From Prosthecobacter vanneervenii (lineage in GTDB: Bacteria > Verrucomicrobiota > Verrucomicrobiia > Verrucomicrobiales > Verrucomicrobiaceae), in contig NZ_JACHIG010000004.1 of NCBI RefSeq assembly GCF_014203095.1, positions 62,001 to 126,000 of the forward strand: a DNA stretch of 64,000 nucleotides. The letters are read 5' to 3'. How positions within the stretch are numbered: position 1 is the stretch's first letter; every line of letters starts with the position of its first letter. Shown here piece by piece: positions 24,750-33,936 of the stretch. The notes under the pieces were generated by a model that searched no databases, was not told where the DNA came from, and saw nothing but the letters and a program-made list of their open reading frames with translations. The translations under genes were made by a program, and so were the position numbers.

Positions 24750-25289
24750 TTAAGAACTGACCGTTTGAAAATTTTCCATTAAACGCGGTTCGGAGAGCAA
24801 TGATTTGGCAAGAGTTCCGGCAAGTGATTGTGGCAAAAATTGCTCCAGTTCGAGACGAAGCACGAGCCTGTTGGGTGCTGCGACAGGACGAATCATAAGC
24901 AGAGCATCGACAGCGGTGCGCACAAGTTCCGCACCATCCATGCCCTTGTCCCAAAGGGATTGAACGATGAGGAGCAGAGCAACAGCGGTGCTGCGGGAAC
25001 GGCCTGCCCAGCATTGCACGAGGAGCGGAGCATTCCCGCTCTGTCGGGCAAATCGCAGGATGCTTTCGAGGTGTGTGGCTCTGGGCCCGTCACTCTCTGT
25101 ACCACCGAATACGTCTGTAAAAACAAAGACACGGCTCCTGAGAGCATCTTTCAGGATGGCTTCCGGATGGTCGGGTTCACGAATACTGATGACATGCCAG
25201 CGGCCAGGTGAATCTGCCAGAAACTGTTCGACTTCTGAATGAGGACAGACGGCGGTCTCGCGCTGAAGGCTTTCGATAAACACCTGCAC
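24750..25289 (-). CDS. Protein tyrosine phosphatase-like protein
   Basis: 179 residues, GTG start. The phosphatase loop is LLVQCWAGRSRSTAVALLL: it satisfies Cys-x5-Arg, but the residue before the Cys is Gln instead of the usual His. RPVAAPNRLVLRL downstream matches the conserved tail of the group annotated as predicted protein tyrosine phosphatase (COG5350). A general-acid Asp candidate is in FTDVFGG. Cytoplasmic, no signal peptide. Convergent with the radical SAM gene, with 10 bp between stop codons. Activity is likely but the changed loop residue could alter its rate or its thiolate pKa. Confidence 0.75.
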   Translation of the reverse strand: MQVFIESLQRETAVCPHSEVEQFLADSPGRWHVISIREPDHPEAILKDALRSRVFVFTDVFGGTESDGPRATHLESILRFARQSGNAPLLVQCWAGRSRSTAVALLLIVQSLWDKGMDGAELVRTAVDALLMIRPVAAPNRLVLRLELEQFLPQSLAGTLAKSLLSEPRLMENFQTVSS

Positions 25290-25339
25290 AGATTAGCACA
25301 GCCTTGCAGCCGGGTCACTGGCAGAAGCATCCAGCCTGC

Positions 25340-26860
25340 TTAAAGCGACGGTGGCGACCAGTCAGGGATGCCGCCGGACTTCTGCTGCTTCTCGTACAGC
25401 TCCCAGAATGGCTTGGTGGGAGACATCGGTGCAGTCTCATTCACCATAAGCGGGCGTGCCTCTTTCCAGAAGGCCTCGTAGGCGGCGTTCATTTTCTGCA
25501 CCACTTCAGGGTAGTCGCCACTGACATCGGTCTTCTGATAGGGATCTGCATCGAGATCGTAGAGTGCGCCTTTGCCGGTCTGTGCGGCAGCCGCCTGTTT
25601 CTTCTTTGGGTTCCCGCCACCACGCGGTCCCACATAGCGGAATCGCTGGTTGCGCACGCCATAGTTGAGGAATTCCTGCGTGTTCGGCTCCGTGCCCGTA
25701 GGCCAGCGCGCCACATGAGTGAAAAGATAGCGGTCTTCCCAGTTGCCAGCCTTGTCCTCGATCAACGGCAGCAGGCTGCGGCCTTCCACTTGGTTCTTGG
25801 GCAGTTCGGCCCCGGCCATGGCGGCAAAAGTGGGCAGGAGGTCGATGTGCGCGGCGATGGTCTTGATGTCGCGCCCCGGATTGATATGCCCGTCCCAGCG
25901 GATGAAGAAAGGCACGCGCACGCCGCCTTCATCCGTGGAGCCTTTCAGGCCCACCTGGTCACCATTGAAGAAGGCGTAGCCGGGAATGATCTCCTTGCCA
26001 CCGACAGCGGCGCCAGGTCCGCCGCCCGTGGTGCCATTGTCAGACATGAAGATGACCACCGTGTTTTTATAGAGGTCCCACTCCTTCAGCTTCTCCGCCA
26101 GACGCCCCATGTTTTCGTCGAGGTTCTCGATCATGCCATAGAATCCGGCCTGATCCTTGCCAAAGCCGAGATCGGTGAAGCGCTTCGCGTTCTTCTCTGG
26201 CGCGATGTAAGGGCCGTGTGGCGCATTGGTGGCGATGTAGGTGAAGAAAGGTTTCCCGCTGTCCTTTTGCTGCTTGATCCAGCCGAGCGCGGCGGTGAAA
26301 AAGACATCCGTGCAGAAGCCGTGCGTCTTCACAAAGCTGCCATTGTGCCGGATCACGGGATCCATGTACTTATTGTCTGGCGCATCCGCGCAGGAGCAGT
26401 CGTAGGCTTGGCCAATGCCGCCCGCGCCGTGGATGAAGGCTTCATCAAAGCCGCGCTTGTGCGGCTGGTAGGCCTCCTCATCGCCCAGGTGCCATTTGCC
26501 AAAGATGCCGGAGGTGTAGCCTTTGGTCTTGAGCACCTGCGGCAGGATGGTGGCATTCAGCGTCATGCGCTCGCGCTCCAGGATGGTGTGCGTGATGCCG
26601 TTCTTCAAATCGTGCCGTCCGGTCATGATCGCGCTGCGCGTGGGCGAGCAGGTGGGGCTGACGAGAAAGCGTGTGAAACGCAGGCTTTTCTCATGCAGCG
26701 CATCGAGATTCGGCGTCTTCAGCCAGGGGTGGCCCACGCAGCCCATCTGCGCATAGCCCTGGTCGTCTGACATGACCAGGATGATGTTCGGCCTGCTGCC
26801 GACGAGATCGGCAAAGGCATGCAGGGCCAGGGCAAAGAAAAAGATCAGGGCGAGTTTCAT
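25340..26860 (-). CDS. Secreted sulfatase (Cys-type, formylglycine-dependent)
   Basis: 506 residues from ATG 26860, chosen for its signal peptide (MKLALIFFFALALHAFA). Metal-binding Asp-Asp is in VMSDDQGY. The activation motif is CSPTR with Cys71 to be converted to formylglycine, followed by FGKWHLGD and the metal-binding FMSDNGTT. A conserved LYDLDADP segment comes late, preceded by a Lys/Ala/Gln insert (NPKKKQAAAAQTGKG). Expected reaction: hydrolysis of a sulfate ester in the periplasm or outside. The exact glycan is unknown. First of four sulfatases between 25.3 and 31.9 kb. Confidence 0.93.
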   Translation of the reverse strand: MKLALIFFFALALHAFADLVGSRPNIILVMSDDQGYAQMGCVGHPWLKTPNLDALHEKSLRFTRFLVSPTCSPTRSAIMTGRHDLKNGITHTILERERMTLNATILPQVLKTKGYTSGIFGKWHLGDEEAYQPHKRGFDEAFIHGAGGIGQAYDCSCADAPDNKYMDPVIRHNGSFVKTHGFCTDVFFTAALGWIKQQKDSGKPFFTYIATNAPHGPYIAPEKNAKRFTDLGFGKDQAGFYGMIENLDENMGRLAEKLKEWDLYKNTVVIFMSDNGTTGGGPGAAVGGKEIIPGYAFFNGDQVGLKGSTDEGGVRVPFFIRWDGHINPGRDIKTIAAHIDLLPTFAAMAGAELPKNQVEGRSLLPLIEDKAGNWEDRYLFTHVARWPTGTEPNTQEFLNYGVRNQRFRYVGPRGGGNPKKKQAAAAQTGKGALYDLDADPYQKTDVSGDYPEVVQKMNAAYEAFWKEARPLMVNETAPMSPTKPFWELYEKQQKSGGIPDWSPPSL

Positions 26861-26929
26861 GGTCGGAACTGTGAGGACGCAGGAGCGGCGATGCTCTTTC
26901 AAGCAATGCAGCCGAGCGCGGCGTGGAAG

Positions 26930-28348
26930 TTACTTTTTATACGGAGTGCGCTTCACTTCCAGAATGACGGGCACATCCTTGTTCATCTCTTCGTAGGCGG
27001 CCATGAGCCGCTTCACCTCCTCGGGATGCTCGGTGGCCACATCGTGCTGCTCGCCGGGGTCGTGCTGCAGATCAAAGAGCTGCATCTTTGCCGCTGCGTC
27101 TCCGGTGTTCAGGCCGGGGAAGGCATCGAGGTTATACTGCTCATAGGGGGCAAGAATGGTGACACCATCCGGTGCGCGCGGGTCCAGCCATTTCCCGTCC
27201 GCACCGGGCTTGAGCTTGATCTGCGTGGCGGGCAGCACATGCAGCTTCCAGCGTGCATCGCGGATGTTGGCCAGTTTGGAATTGAGATGGCCAAAGATGT
27301 ATTCATGCGGCGATTTTGCCTCCGCGCTCTTCAGCACCGGCATGAGGCTGCGGCCATCCAGCACACGATCATCTGGCATCATTGCGCCTGTGGCCTCCAG
27401 CACGGTGGCAAAGAGATCCATCGTGATCGCGAGCTGATCACACATCCTCCCGGCGGGGATCTGCCCCGGCCAGCGTGCGATCATGGGCACGCGGTAGCCG
27501 CCTTCCCACTGAGCCGACTTCATGCCGCGCAGGACTCCGCAGCTGCCGCCGAACCATGCGCCATTGTCACTGGTGAAAAGCACGAGCGTGTTTTCATCCA
27601 GCCCCAGCTCCTTCAGCTTCGCCAGCACCTGGCCCACGCTCCAGTCCAGCTCCTCCACCGCATCGCCATAGAGTCCCGCCTCGCTTTTCTTATAAAACGC
27701 CTCTGAGACAGCCAGCGGCTTGTGCGGCATGGCCTCCGCCAGGTAAAGCAGGAATGGTTGGCCCTTGCTGCGCTCGATGAAGCCCAGCGCGCGTTCCGTG
27801 TAGCGCCGCGTCAGCGTGGCCTGCACCACAGGATATTCGATGATCTGCGTGCCCTCCAGCACCTGCACTGGACGCATGTCGTTGGAGTAAGGAATGCCGT
27901 AGTATTCATCAAAGCCGCGCTCCGTGGGCAGAAAGCCCGGCTTGTGGCCTAGGTGCCACTTGCCCACCATGCCCGTGGCATAGCCTGCGGACTTCAGCAC
28001 CTGCGCCAGAGTGGTCTCTTTTTCCGGCAGATGCAGTGCATCCGCCTCCGGTCCTCCATCGGGTGCCGGATTGGCCGTCATGCCACAGCGAAAAGGGTAG
28101 CGCCCCGTCATCAGCGCCGATCTCGTGGGCGCGCAAAACGGTGCCGGGCAGTTGAATTGGGTAAAGCGTGCACCCTCCGCCGCCATGCGGTCCAGATTCG
28201 GCGTCTTGATCTTTGGATGCCCGTAGCAGCCGAGGTCGCCATAGCCCAGATCATCGGCCAGGATGACGACGATGTTGGGTTGTTTCGCTGGCAGTGATGC
28301 AAGCAGAACAACAAAAATGGAGAGCAGCGTCAGGAGTGATGTCTTCAT
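26930..28348 (-). CDS. Secreted sulfatase (arylsulfatase A-like)
   Basis: 472 residues with signal peptide (MKTSLLTLLSIFVVLLASLPA). Motifs: ILADDLGYGDLGCYG (metal Asp pair), CAPTR with Cys72 as the formylglycine precursor, GKWHLGHKPGFLP and FTSDNGAW. The N-terminal pattern is closest to arylsulfatase A / cerebroside-sulfatase-like bacterial enzymes. It lies 69 bp upstream of the next sulfatase on the same strand, so the two may share a transcript. The 121 bp before its start hold no gene that I can support. Confidence 0.93.
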   Translation of the reverse strand: MKTSLLTLLSIFVVLLASLPAKQPNIVVILADDLGYGDLGCYGHPKIKTPNLDRMAAEGARFTQFNCPAPFCAPTRSALMTGRYPFRCGMTANPAPDGGPEADALHLPEKETTLAQVLKSAGYATGMVGKWHLGHKPGFLPTERGFDEYYGIPYSNDMRPVQVLEGTQIIEYPVVQATLTRRYTERALGFIERSKGQPFLLYLAEAMPHKPLAVSEAFYKKSEAGLYGDAVEELDWSVGQVLAKLKELGLDENTLVLFTSDNGAWFGGSCGVLRGMKSAQWEGGYRVPMIARWPGQIPAGRMCDQLAITMDLFATVLEATGAMMPDDRVLDGRSLMPVLKSAEAKSPHEYIFGHLNSKLANIRDARWKLHVLPATQIKLKPGADGKWLDPRAPDGVTILAPYEQYNLDAFPGLNTGDAAAKMQLFDLQHDPGEQHDVATEHPEEVKRLMAAYEEMNKDVPVILEVKRTPYKK

Positions 28349-28469
28349 GCAGATGCGCGTGGTTGAGGTGCGTACTCCACGGATTCAGAGCGGAAGTCTT
28401 TCACAGGCATCCAAACACAGACCTCTTCATGAGGCGGCTCAACTGCGTGCATCTGAAGTTCAACAAAGC

Positions 28470-29060
28470 TCAGGGCGCTCCTGCCTCGGCGCGGATGCCG
28501 CGCAGTTTCGTCCAGATCTCCGCCTCGGCAGCCTGTGGCGAGAGCAGCAGAATGATCTGCGTTTTGCTGCTCTGCGGCAGCGGGCGCACCTCGATCTCTA
28601 CATTCAGCGTGATCTGACGACCGTCTGTAAAGGTGTCGATGTAAGGCACCCTGGCTAAAAACGAGCCTGCTTTCTCCAGCGGTTTGACCTCGGCATTGAA
28701 GACAGCGGGATCAGGCTGCATGCCTTTGCCCCGGCCCACCATCGTGCTGAGCCCTTTGAAATACCGGTCCAAAAAGTCTTTCAGCTCCGCTGCTTCAATC
28801 TTTGGTGTGCCGTCGATGCAGACGGACAGCACATACGTGAAATACGTGGGCGAATCCGTGCGGAACATGCCGGGGGAGAAGCGTGCCTCCTCGTAGCCGC
28901 TCCATGGGATGTCACGCGCAAAGCCGGGTGGAATGGGCAGCCGCTCAAACCGCCAGTCCGCAGGACCGGCCAGCATGGTGGGCGCAGGCGGTACTCGTTG
29001 TGCGGAGGCCATGTCGAGGGCCCCGCAGGCAAGCATGATAAACAGGATAAAAAGCTTCAT
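28470..29060 (-). CDS. Secreted protein of unknown function
   Basis: 196 residues from ATG 29060, which gives a signal peptide (MKLFILFIMLACGALDMASA). I do not recognise the family. Visible features are a mixed alpha/beta chain with PPGFARDIPWSGYEEARFSPG, a region DGTPKIEAAELKDFLDRYFKGL, and alternating strands TLNVEIEVRPL and KTQIILLLSP. No catalytic motif stands out. It sits between two sulfatases on the same strand, 34 bp after the end of the upstream one, so it could be co-expressed with them, perhaps as a periplasmic accessory protein. Confidence 0.6.
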   Translation of the reverse strand: MKLFILFIMLACGALDMASAQRVPPAPTMLAGPADWRFERLPIPPGFARDIPWSGYEEARFSPGMFRTDSPTYFTYVLSVCIDGTPKIEAAELKDFLDRYFKGLSTMVGRGKGMQPDPAVFNAEVKPLEKAGSFLARVPYIDTFTDGRQITLNVEIEVRPLPQSSKTQIILLLSPQAAEAEIWTKLRGIRAEAGAP

Positions 29061-29094
29061 GATGGCTGAAGATGCGATCTCACTACACCACACG

Positions 29095-30411
29095 CTACTT
29101 CTGCATTTTCTTCTTTTTCTTTTTGCGCGGCTTCTCGTCTTTCTCGCCACTGGGGTCGTTTTTCCCTGCCGCAGGGTTCAGCTCCGCCAGCACGGCGGTG
29201 AGTCGTGTGCGGGCGGCCTTGCTGGCTTCGGTGTCAGCAGCTGCTTCCACAGGCTTTTCCACAAAAGGAGCGTCGCTCATGTCAAAAAGCTCCCCTTTTT
29301 CATTGAGCTTCCAGCCCTGATTCCGCACATACCACCTGGCACCGAGCTGCACATAGACCCATTCGCGCGGCGCGCCCTTCTCCCCACGCAGCTGCGGGGC
29401 GATGCTGACACTGTCAAACTTGAAGCCCTCAGGCGCTTTGGCGCCGGCCAGCTCCAGAAAAGTGGCGTGCATGTCGGTGAAGTTGATGAGGTCCTTGTTC
29501 ACCTTTCCCGCCGGGGTCACGCCAGGCCAGCTGGCGATGAGCGGCACACGTGAGCCGCCTTCCTGCATGGAGGCTTTTTTGCCATTGATCATGCGCCCGC
29601 CGATGGTCCTGGGATGATTCAGCGCGGTGCCGTTGTCTCCGGAGAAGATGATGAGCGTCTTCTCGCGCAGGCCCAGTTTGTCCACCTCCGCCACCAGTGC
29701 ACCCACCTGCTTGTCCATGTAGGCAATGTTGTCGTTGTAAAAGTCCGTGTCCTTGCCGGCATCTGCCGCTGAGTCCGGCGTGCGCAGGATGGGGCCGTGC
29801 ACGAGGTGCATGGAGTAATACAGGAAGAACGGGTGCTCTTTGTGCCGGTTGATGAAGTCGAGGCTGAAGGCCTGGATGATGTCGGGATTGTACTCCTCTT
29901 TGGGCGTGGTGACCGTCTCGCCGTTTTTCTCGTAGCTGTCTTTCCAGTACCATCCACCTGCCGTGGGATCGGTGCAGTATTCGTCAAAGCCCCAGTCACG
30001 CGGCGTCTCGCCCACCTGCCGCCATTTGCCCGACTCGCCCGTAGAATAGCCAGCCTGCTTGAGCAGCCTGGCCATCGGCTGCTCATCAGCCGATTTCGCG
30101 CCAGGGCCGCCATTGCGCCAGGATCCATTGCCAATGCCACCGGTGCGGAAGGCGTAGCGACCGGTCATCAGTACGCAGCGTGAGGGCCCGCACAGCGGTG
30201 CTGAGTAGCACTGCTCAAACCGCGTGCCGGAGGCTGCGAGCTTGTCGATGTTGGGTGTCTTGCGCACATCCGAGCCATAGCAGCTCAGGCCATCAAGACC
30301 CAGATCGTCCGCTAGGATGAAAATGATATTGGGTTTTCCGGCATTTTCTGCAGCAGGAGAAAAACATGGTAAAACAGCCAGGGTGCAGAGCAGTGTCAGG
30401 ATGCGTTTCAT
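29095..30411 (-). CDS. Secreted sulfatase with poly-lysine C-terminal tail
   Basis: 438 residues from ATG 30411 (signal MKRILTLLCTLAVLPCFSPA). Metal Asp pair in ILADDLGLDGLSCYG, activation motif CGPSR with Cys74, SGKWRQVGET in place of the usual GKWHLG segment, and FSGDNGTAL. The C-terminus ends in a very basic tail, EKDEKPRKKKKKKMQK. The change of the KWHLG His to Arg is notable, because that segment normally contributes active-site contacts; substrate or rate may differ from its neighbours. Confidence 0.9.
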   Translation of the reverse strand: MKRILTLLCTLAVLPCFSPAAENAGKPNIIFILADDLGLDGLSCYGSDVRKTPNIDKLAASGTRFEQCYSAPLCGPSRCVLMTGRYAFRTGGIGNGSWRNGGPGAKSADEQPMARLLKQAGYSTGESGKWRQVGETPRDWGFDEYCTDPTAGGWYWKDSYEKNGETVTTPKEEYNPDIIQAFSLDFINRHKEHPFFLYYSMHLVHGPILRTPDSAADAGKDTDFYNDNIAYMDKQVGALVAEVDKLGLREKTLIIFSGDNGTALNHPRTIGGRMINGKKASMQEGGSRVPLIASWPGVTPAGKVNKDLINFTDMHATFLELAGAKAPEGFKFDSVSIAPQLRGEKGAPREWVYVQLGARWYVRNQGWKLNEKGELFDMSDAPFVEKPVEAAADTEASKAARTRLTAVLAELNPAAGKNDPSGEKDEKPRKKKKKKMQK

Positions 30412-30490
30412 AGTGGGCATTGGAATGAAGTGCCTAAAGCAGCAAGCGGCGTGCACCGCAGAAACGACAAAGACAGCCGCTTCATACAGC

Positions 30491-31888
30491 TCAATCGCCC
30501 TTGTCATCGCCATGGTCGTAGGTCTTGGGCAGCGTGGCCGTCCAGGCCGCGAGCTGTTCGGTGAGGCGTTTCAGCACCTCGGGCTGCTTTTCGGCCAGGT
30601 TGGTTTTCTCGCCCGGATCGGCGGCCAGATCGTACAGCGCAACCTCGCCTTTGCGGCGGTGGGAACCATGCAGCTTCCAGTTTTCCACCAGCAGTGTGGG
30701 ATCGCTCTTTTCCGTGTTGGTTTTCCAATAAAGCGGCTTGGTCCGCACATGCACACCGCCCAGCAGCGCCTTGGACGAGTCCTCGCCGTCAAAATCACTC
30801 GCGTTGACAGAAATTCCCGTGATGGCGCAGAGAGAGGGGAGCCAGTCTGCCCCGCTGATCACCGACTGCTCGTCCACACGCCCTGCGGGCACCCTGGCAG
30901 GCCAGCGGACGATGAAAGGCACGCACACTCCGCCTTCCAGATCGGTGTGCTTGCCGCCTCGGAAGTTCGGACCTGCGTAGCCCATGGCATTGAGGCGGAT
31001 GTCATCGATGTCGCTGCCTGCAGGCCCTTTGTTTTTCTTCCGGGGCTTGGCGTCTGCACCTTCGGTGTCGCGCAGCGGTGCGGCACCTTGGTCGCTGGAA
31101 AAGACAACAAGTGTGTTCTCACTCAGGCCCAGTTCATCCAGCTTCTGCAGCAGGCGTCCGATCTCAGCGTCCATGGATTTCACATCCGCCAGGAAGGCTC
31201 GCATATGGGTCGCAGGATCACCACCCAGCTTTTTGCAGGTTTCAAACTTTTCGCGCATCTCTGGCGTGAACTTTGACTCGTCCAGCTCCAGCGGCCCAAA
31301 GGCATCCAGCACTGCCTGGTTGGGGTGGATGGGATGGTGAGAGATGTGATCCCAGATGTTCACGTAAAACGGCTCCGCCTTGTGCTGCTCAATGAAGCTG
31401 ATCGCCTGATCATACATGGGCGCATCGCGTCCGCGATTGTCCTCCGGCTGGCGGTGCTTGCCTGCCGAGCCCTGATCTGAGCCGATCACATCAATGCCAT
31501 ACGTCCCGGGCTCCAACACTGGGCCGATGTGCCATTTGCCAAAGTGGCCGGTGGTATAGCCGTTCTTCTTCAGCAGCTCTGTGATGGTGACGCGTGATCC
31601 GAATCCATAGCTGGCTGGATACTTTTGAAACGTGGCCGGAAATTTCCCCGTCATCAGACCCGTGCGCGCCGGGCAGCAGGTGACGCCCGTTGCATGAAAC
31701 TTCGTGAAGCGTGTACCCTGCGCCGCCAGCTTGTCCAGATTCGGCGTCTGCGCATACGGATGCCCATAGCAGTGCGGGTCCCCCCACCCGAAATCATCAG
31801 CGAGAATAAAAATGATGTTAGGTCTATCAGCTGCCAAAGATGCTGGCGGCAGAGCCAGGAACAAAGATGCGAACAAAAGGATCTTCAT
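30491..31888 (-). CDS. Secreted sulfatase
   Basis: 465 residues from ATG 31888 with signal peptide (MKILLFASLFLALPPASLA). Motifs: ILADDFGWGDPHCYG, activation motif CCPAR with Cys71 followed by a second Cys72, FGKWHIGPVLEPG and FSSDQGAAPLR, where the usual SDNG Asn is Gln. A Lys-rich insert (AKPRKKNKGPAGS) follows that motif. The Asn-to-Gln change at a metal-site position is unusual. It heads the first sulfatase cluster and diverges from the thioredoxin/MsrA-like gene across 111 bp, which must hold both promoters. Confidence 0.9.
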   Translation of the reverse strand: MKILLFASLFLALPPASLAADRPNIIFILADDFGWGDPHCYGHPYAQTPNLDKLAAQGTRFTKFHATGVTCCPARTGLMTGKFPATFQKYPASYGFGSRVTITELLKKNGYTTGHFGKWHIGPVLEPGTYGIDVIGSDQGSAGKHRQPEDNRGRDAPMYDQAISFIEQHKAEPFYVNIWDHISHHPIHPNQAVLDAFGPLELDESKFTPEMREKFETCKKLGGDPATHMRAFLADVKSMDAEIGRLLQKLDELGLSENTLVVFSSDQGAAPLRDTEGADAKPRKKNKGPAGSDIDDIRLNAMGYAGPNFRGGKHTDLEGGVCVPFIVRWPARVPAGRVDEQSVISGADWLPSLCAITGISVNASDFDGEDSSKALLGGVHVRTKPLYWKTNTEKSDPTLLVENWKLHGSHRRKGEVALYDLAADPGEKTNLAEKQPEVLKRLTEQLAAWTATLPKTYDHGDDKGD

Positions 31889-31999
31889 AGAGTTACGGGC
31901 GCGAGCGGTGAATATATGGCGCTTCATGGTCTGCCCCTCAAACGCTGTCCCGGCCAAGTCTTTCGTGAAATAAATGCGCCCGGCCCGCCTCTCACCGGC

Positions 32000-32929
32000 A
32001 TGAAGCCCGCCCTTTTCGCTCTCGCCCTCATGCTGCCTTTCCTATCCTGCTCCGCCAGCACCACCCCGCAGCCTGAGGAGGCCGGCACGGTACACTGGGG
32101 GCGCATTTTGGAGACTGCGCTGGCCTCCAGCGCACAATCGGGAAAGCCGGTCTTTGCCTTGTTTCAGGAAATCCCCGGCTGCGCAGGCTGCAGGCAGTTT
32201 GGCCGCGAGGTCATGTCGCATCCCCTCATCGTGGAGGCCGTGGAGACAGAGTTCATCCCGCTGCTCATTCACAACAACAAAGGCGGCAGAGATCTGGAAG
32301 TGCTGCAGCGTTTTGGCGAGCCCGCATGGAACTACCAGTTGGTACGCTTTTTCAATGCTCAGGCCGAGGACATCATCCCGCGCAAGGACCAGGTGTGGGA
32401 CACCGGGGGAATCGCCGAGCGCATGGTCGCGGCACTCACCCTGGCAAAGCGCCCGGTGCCAGCCAGCCTGAAGCTGCTGGCGGCAGAGCATTCACCACGG
32501 CTGAAAGAGGCCGTGTTTGCCATGTACTGCTTCTGGACCGGCGAGATGGAGTTGGGCCGCATCGATGGCGTGATCACCACCGAGGCCGGATTCATGGGCG
32601 GGCATGAGGTCACGCGGGTTAAATACGATCCCGCTGTCATCACCCTGCCTCAATTGATCGCCGCAGCCGAAATGGTGCGATGCGCCAATGCAGTGTCTGT
32701 ACCTGAAACGGATCTGCACGTGGCTAAAACCACGCGCCTCAAGATCGGCACCATCTCCGGCTACCGTACGGCACCTGTGAGCGATCAGAAAAAACAGATC
32801 AGCGGCACGCCGGCTGAAAAGCTGACTCTATCTCCTTCTCAAGCCACCAAGGTGAATGCCTGGATCCGCACCGATCCGGCGAAGGCGCTGGCCTTCCTCA
32901 GCAAATCACAGCAGGCGCAGATCCGGTGA
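32000..32929 (+). CDS. Thioredoxin-like / MsrA-like fusion lipoprotein
   Basis: 309 residues from ATG 32000; the frame is open further upstream but overlaps the divergent sulfatase gene. The N-terminus is a signal peptide ending in a possible lipobox (FLSC17). Residues about 32-140 resemble a thioredoxin fold with CAGC (Cys61, Cys64) in QEIPGCAGCRQFG. Residues about 168-225 resemble a shortened methionine sulfoxide reductase A: FAMYCFWTGE with Cys177 at the GCFWG position, AGFMGGHEVTRVKYDPAVI as in MsrA, but with the usual segment between GG and GHxE missing. Likely an envelope thiol redox or repair protein; possible relation to the VPGUxxT thioredoxin-like (seleno)proteins is from memory. 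Convergent with the beta-helix gene, 4 bp apart. Confidence 0.7.
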   Translation: MKPALFALALMLPFLSCSASTTPQPEEAGTVHWGRILETALASSAQSGKPVFALFQEIPGCAGCRQFGREVMSHPLIVEAVETEFIPLLIHNNKGGRDLEVLQRFGEPAWNYQLVRFFNAQAEDIIPRKDQVWDTGGIAERMVAALTLAKRPVPASLKLLAAEHSPRLKEAVFAMYCFWTGEMELGRIDGVITTEAGFMGGHEVTRVKYDPAVITLPQLIAAAEMVRCANAVSVPETDLHVAKTTRLKIGTISGYRTAPVSDQKKQISGTPAEKLTLSPSQATKVNAWIRTDPAKALAFLSKSQQAQIR

Positions 32930-32933
32930 AGGC

Positions 32934-33899
32934 TCAAGGCTGCGTCTTCACGATGAGGCTCTCCAACGGTGGTGCATCGTGCGCGCCGTTGTTTTCATAG
33001 CCGGGCAGCTCCTTGCCACCATGCCGCTCCTCGCGCGTCTTCACGTCCGGCCCGTAGGCCATGCGCAGGATCTTGAGATCCTGGATTTTGTCCTCGGCAC
33101 GTAGGGCTGCTTGGGTGCGATAGACGGCGCAGTCCTCCACCCGCACCCTTGCATCTCCACGCCCGCCCGGCCCACGCGCACGGATGGCCACCTCATTGTC
33201 ATCAAAGACACAATGTGAGATCACTGCATCAATGTGCTCCTTCAGATTCAGCGCTGCACGCGTGCTGATCTGGCTGGGCTGATTCCACCCATGCAGGTAG
33301 CACTGGCGGATGATGAGCTTGCAGCGCTCGCCATCGGGCGGCGTCTTGGAATCAAAGGCATTTTCTCCAGGGCTCTGCCCTGCTTTGAATCCGGGTGCAT
33401 CTTCCGCCAGCGCGCCCGTCCACAGACGGCACATTTCAATAGTGAGGCTGCCACGCGAACGACGGTCGGGATCAAACTGAATGCAATCACCCGTGATGTG
33501 GGAGATGTCACAGTTGCGGATGGTCACATCGCCCCAGCGGCCGGTGATGCCATGGGCGTCCGTCTGCTTTTCAAAAGTGCCGTTGAGAAGATGATGGATA
33601 CGGCAGTTTTCAATCACCACGCGAGTGCCAAATACACCCACACCGTTGCCGGTGCCATTGAAGATCTCGCAGTTCCGCAGCGTCACATCATCGGCGGTGA
33701 TCTTCACAATGTTGCCGCCCGCACCTTGGGCATCCACGCGGTAGTTTTCATAAACGCCCGGCTTGGTGATCTCCAGCCGGTGCACCAGCTTGGCCCCAGT
33801 CTGTGTGCCCACGGGTCCCGGAGTTCCCGCCAGCTCGGCGGCATGTAGCGGAGTCAGCAGAATCGAGATGATGCAGCAGAGACAAATCGTTTTTGACAT
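32934..33899 (-). CDS. Secreted right-handed beta-helix protein
   Basis: 321 residues with signal peptide (MSKTICLCCIISILLTPLHA). The middle consists of repeating short strands and turns (VTLRNCEIFNGTG, VVIENCRIHHL, VTIRNCDISHI, LIIRQCYLHGW, AVISHCVFDDN), the mark of a parallel beta-helix with a stack of Asn-Cys turns, as in pectate-lyase-like and related polysaccharide-active proteins. No catalytic residues can be assigned by eye. It could be a lyase, an epimerase or a binding protein. It starts 37 bp after the SDR gene and may belong to that transcript. Confidence 0.78.
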   Translation of the reverse strand: MSKTICLCCIISILLTPLHAAELAGTPGPVGTQTGAKLVHRLEITKPGVYENYRVDAQGAGGNIVKITADDVTLRNCEIFNGTGNGVGVFGTRVVIENCRIHHLLNGTFEKQTDAHGITGRWGDVTIRNCDISHITGDCIQFDPDRRSRGSLTIEMCRLWTGALAEDAPGFKAGQSPGENAFDSKTPPDGERCKLIIRQCYLHGWNQPSQISTRAALNLKEHIDAVISHCVFDDNEVAIRARGPGGRGDARVRVEDCAVYRTQAALRAEDKIQDLKILRMAYGPDVKTREERHGGKELPGYENNGAHDAPPLESLIVKTQP

Positions 33900-33936
33900 G
33901 CCCTCTCAACGTTGCTGTAGGGTGGAAGTTTCCAGT

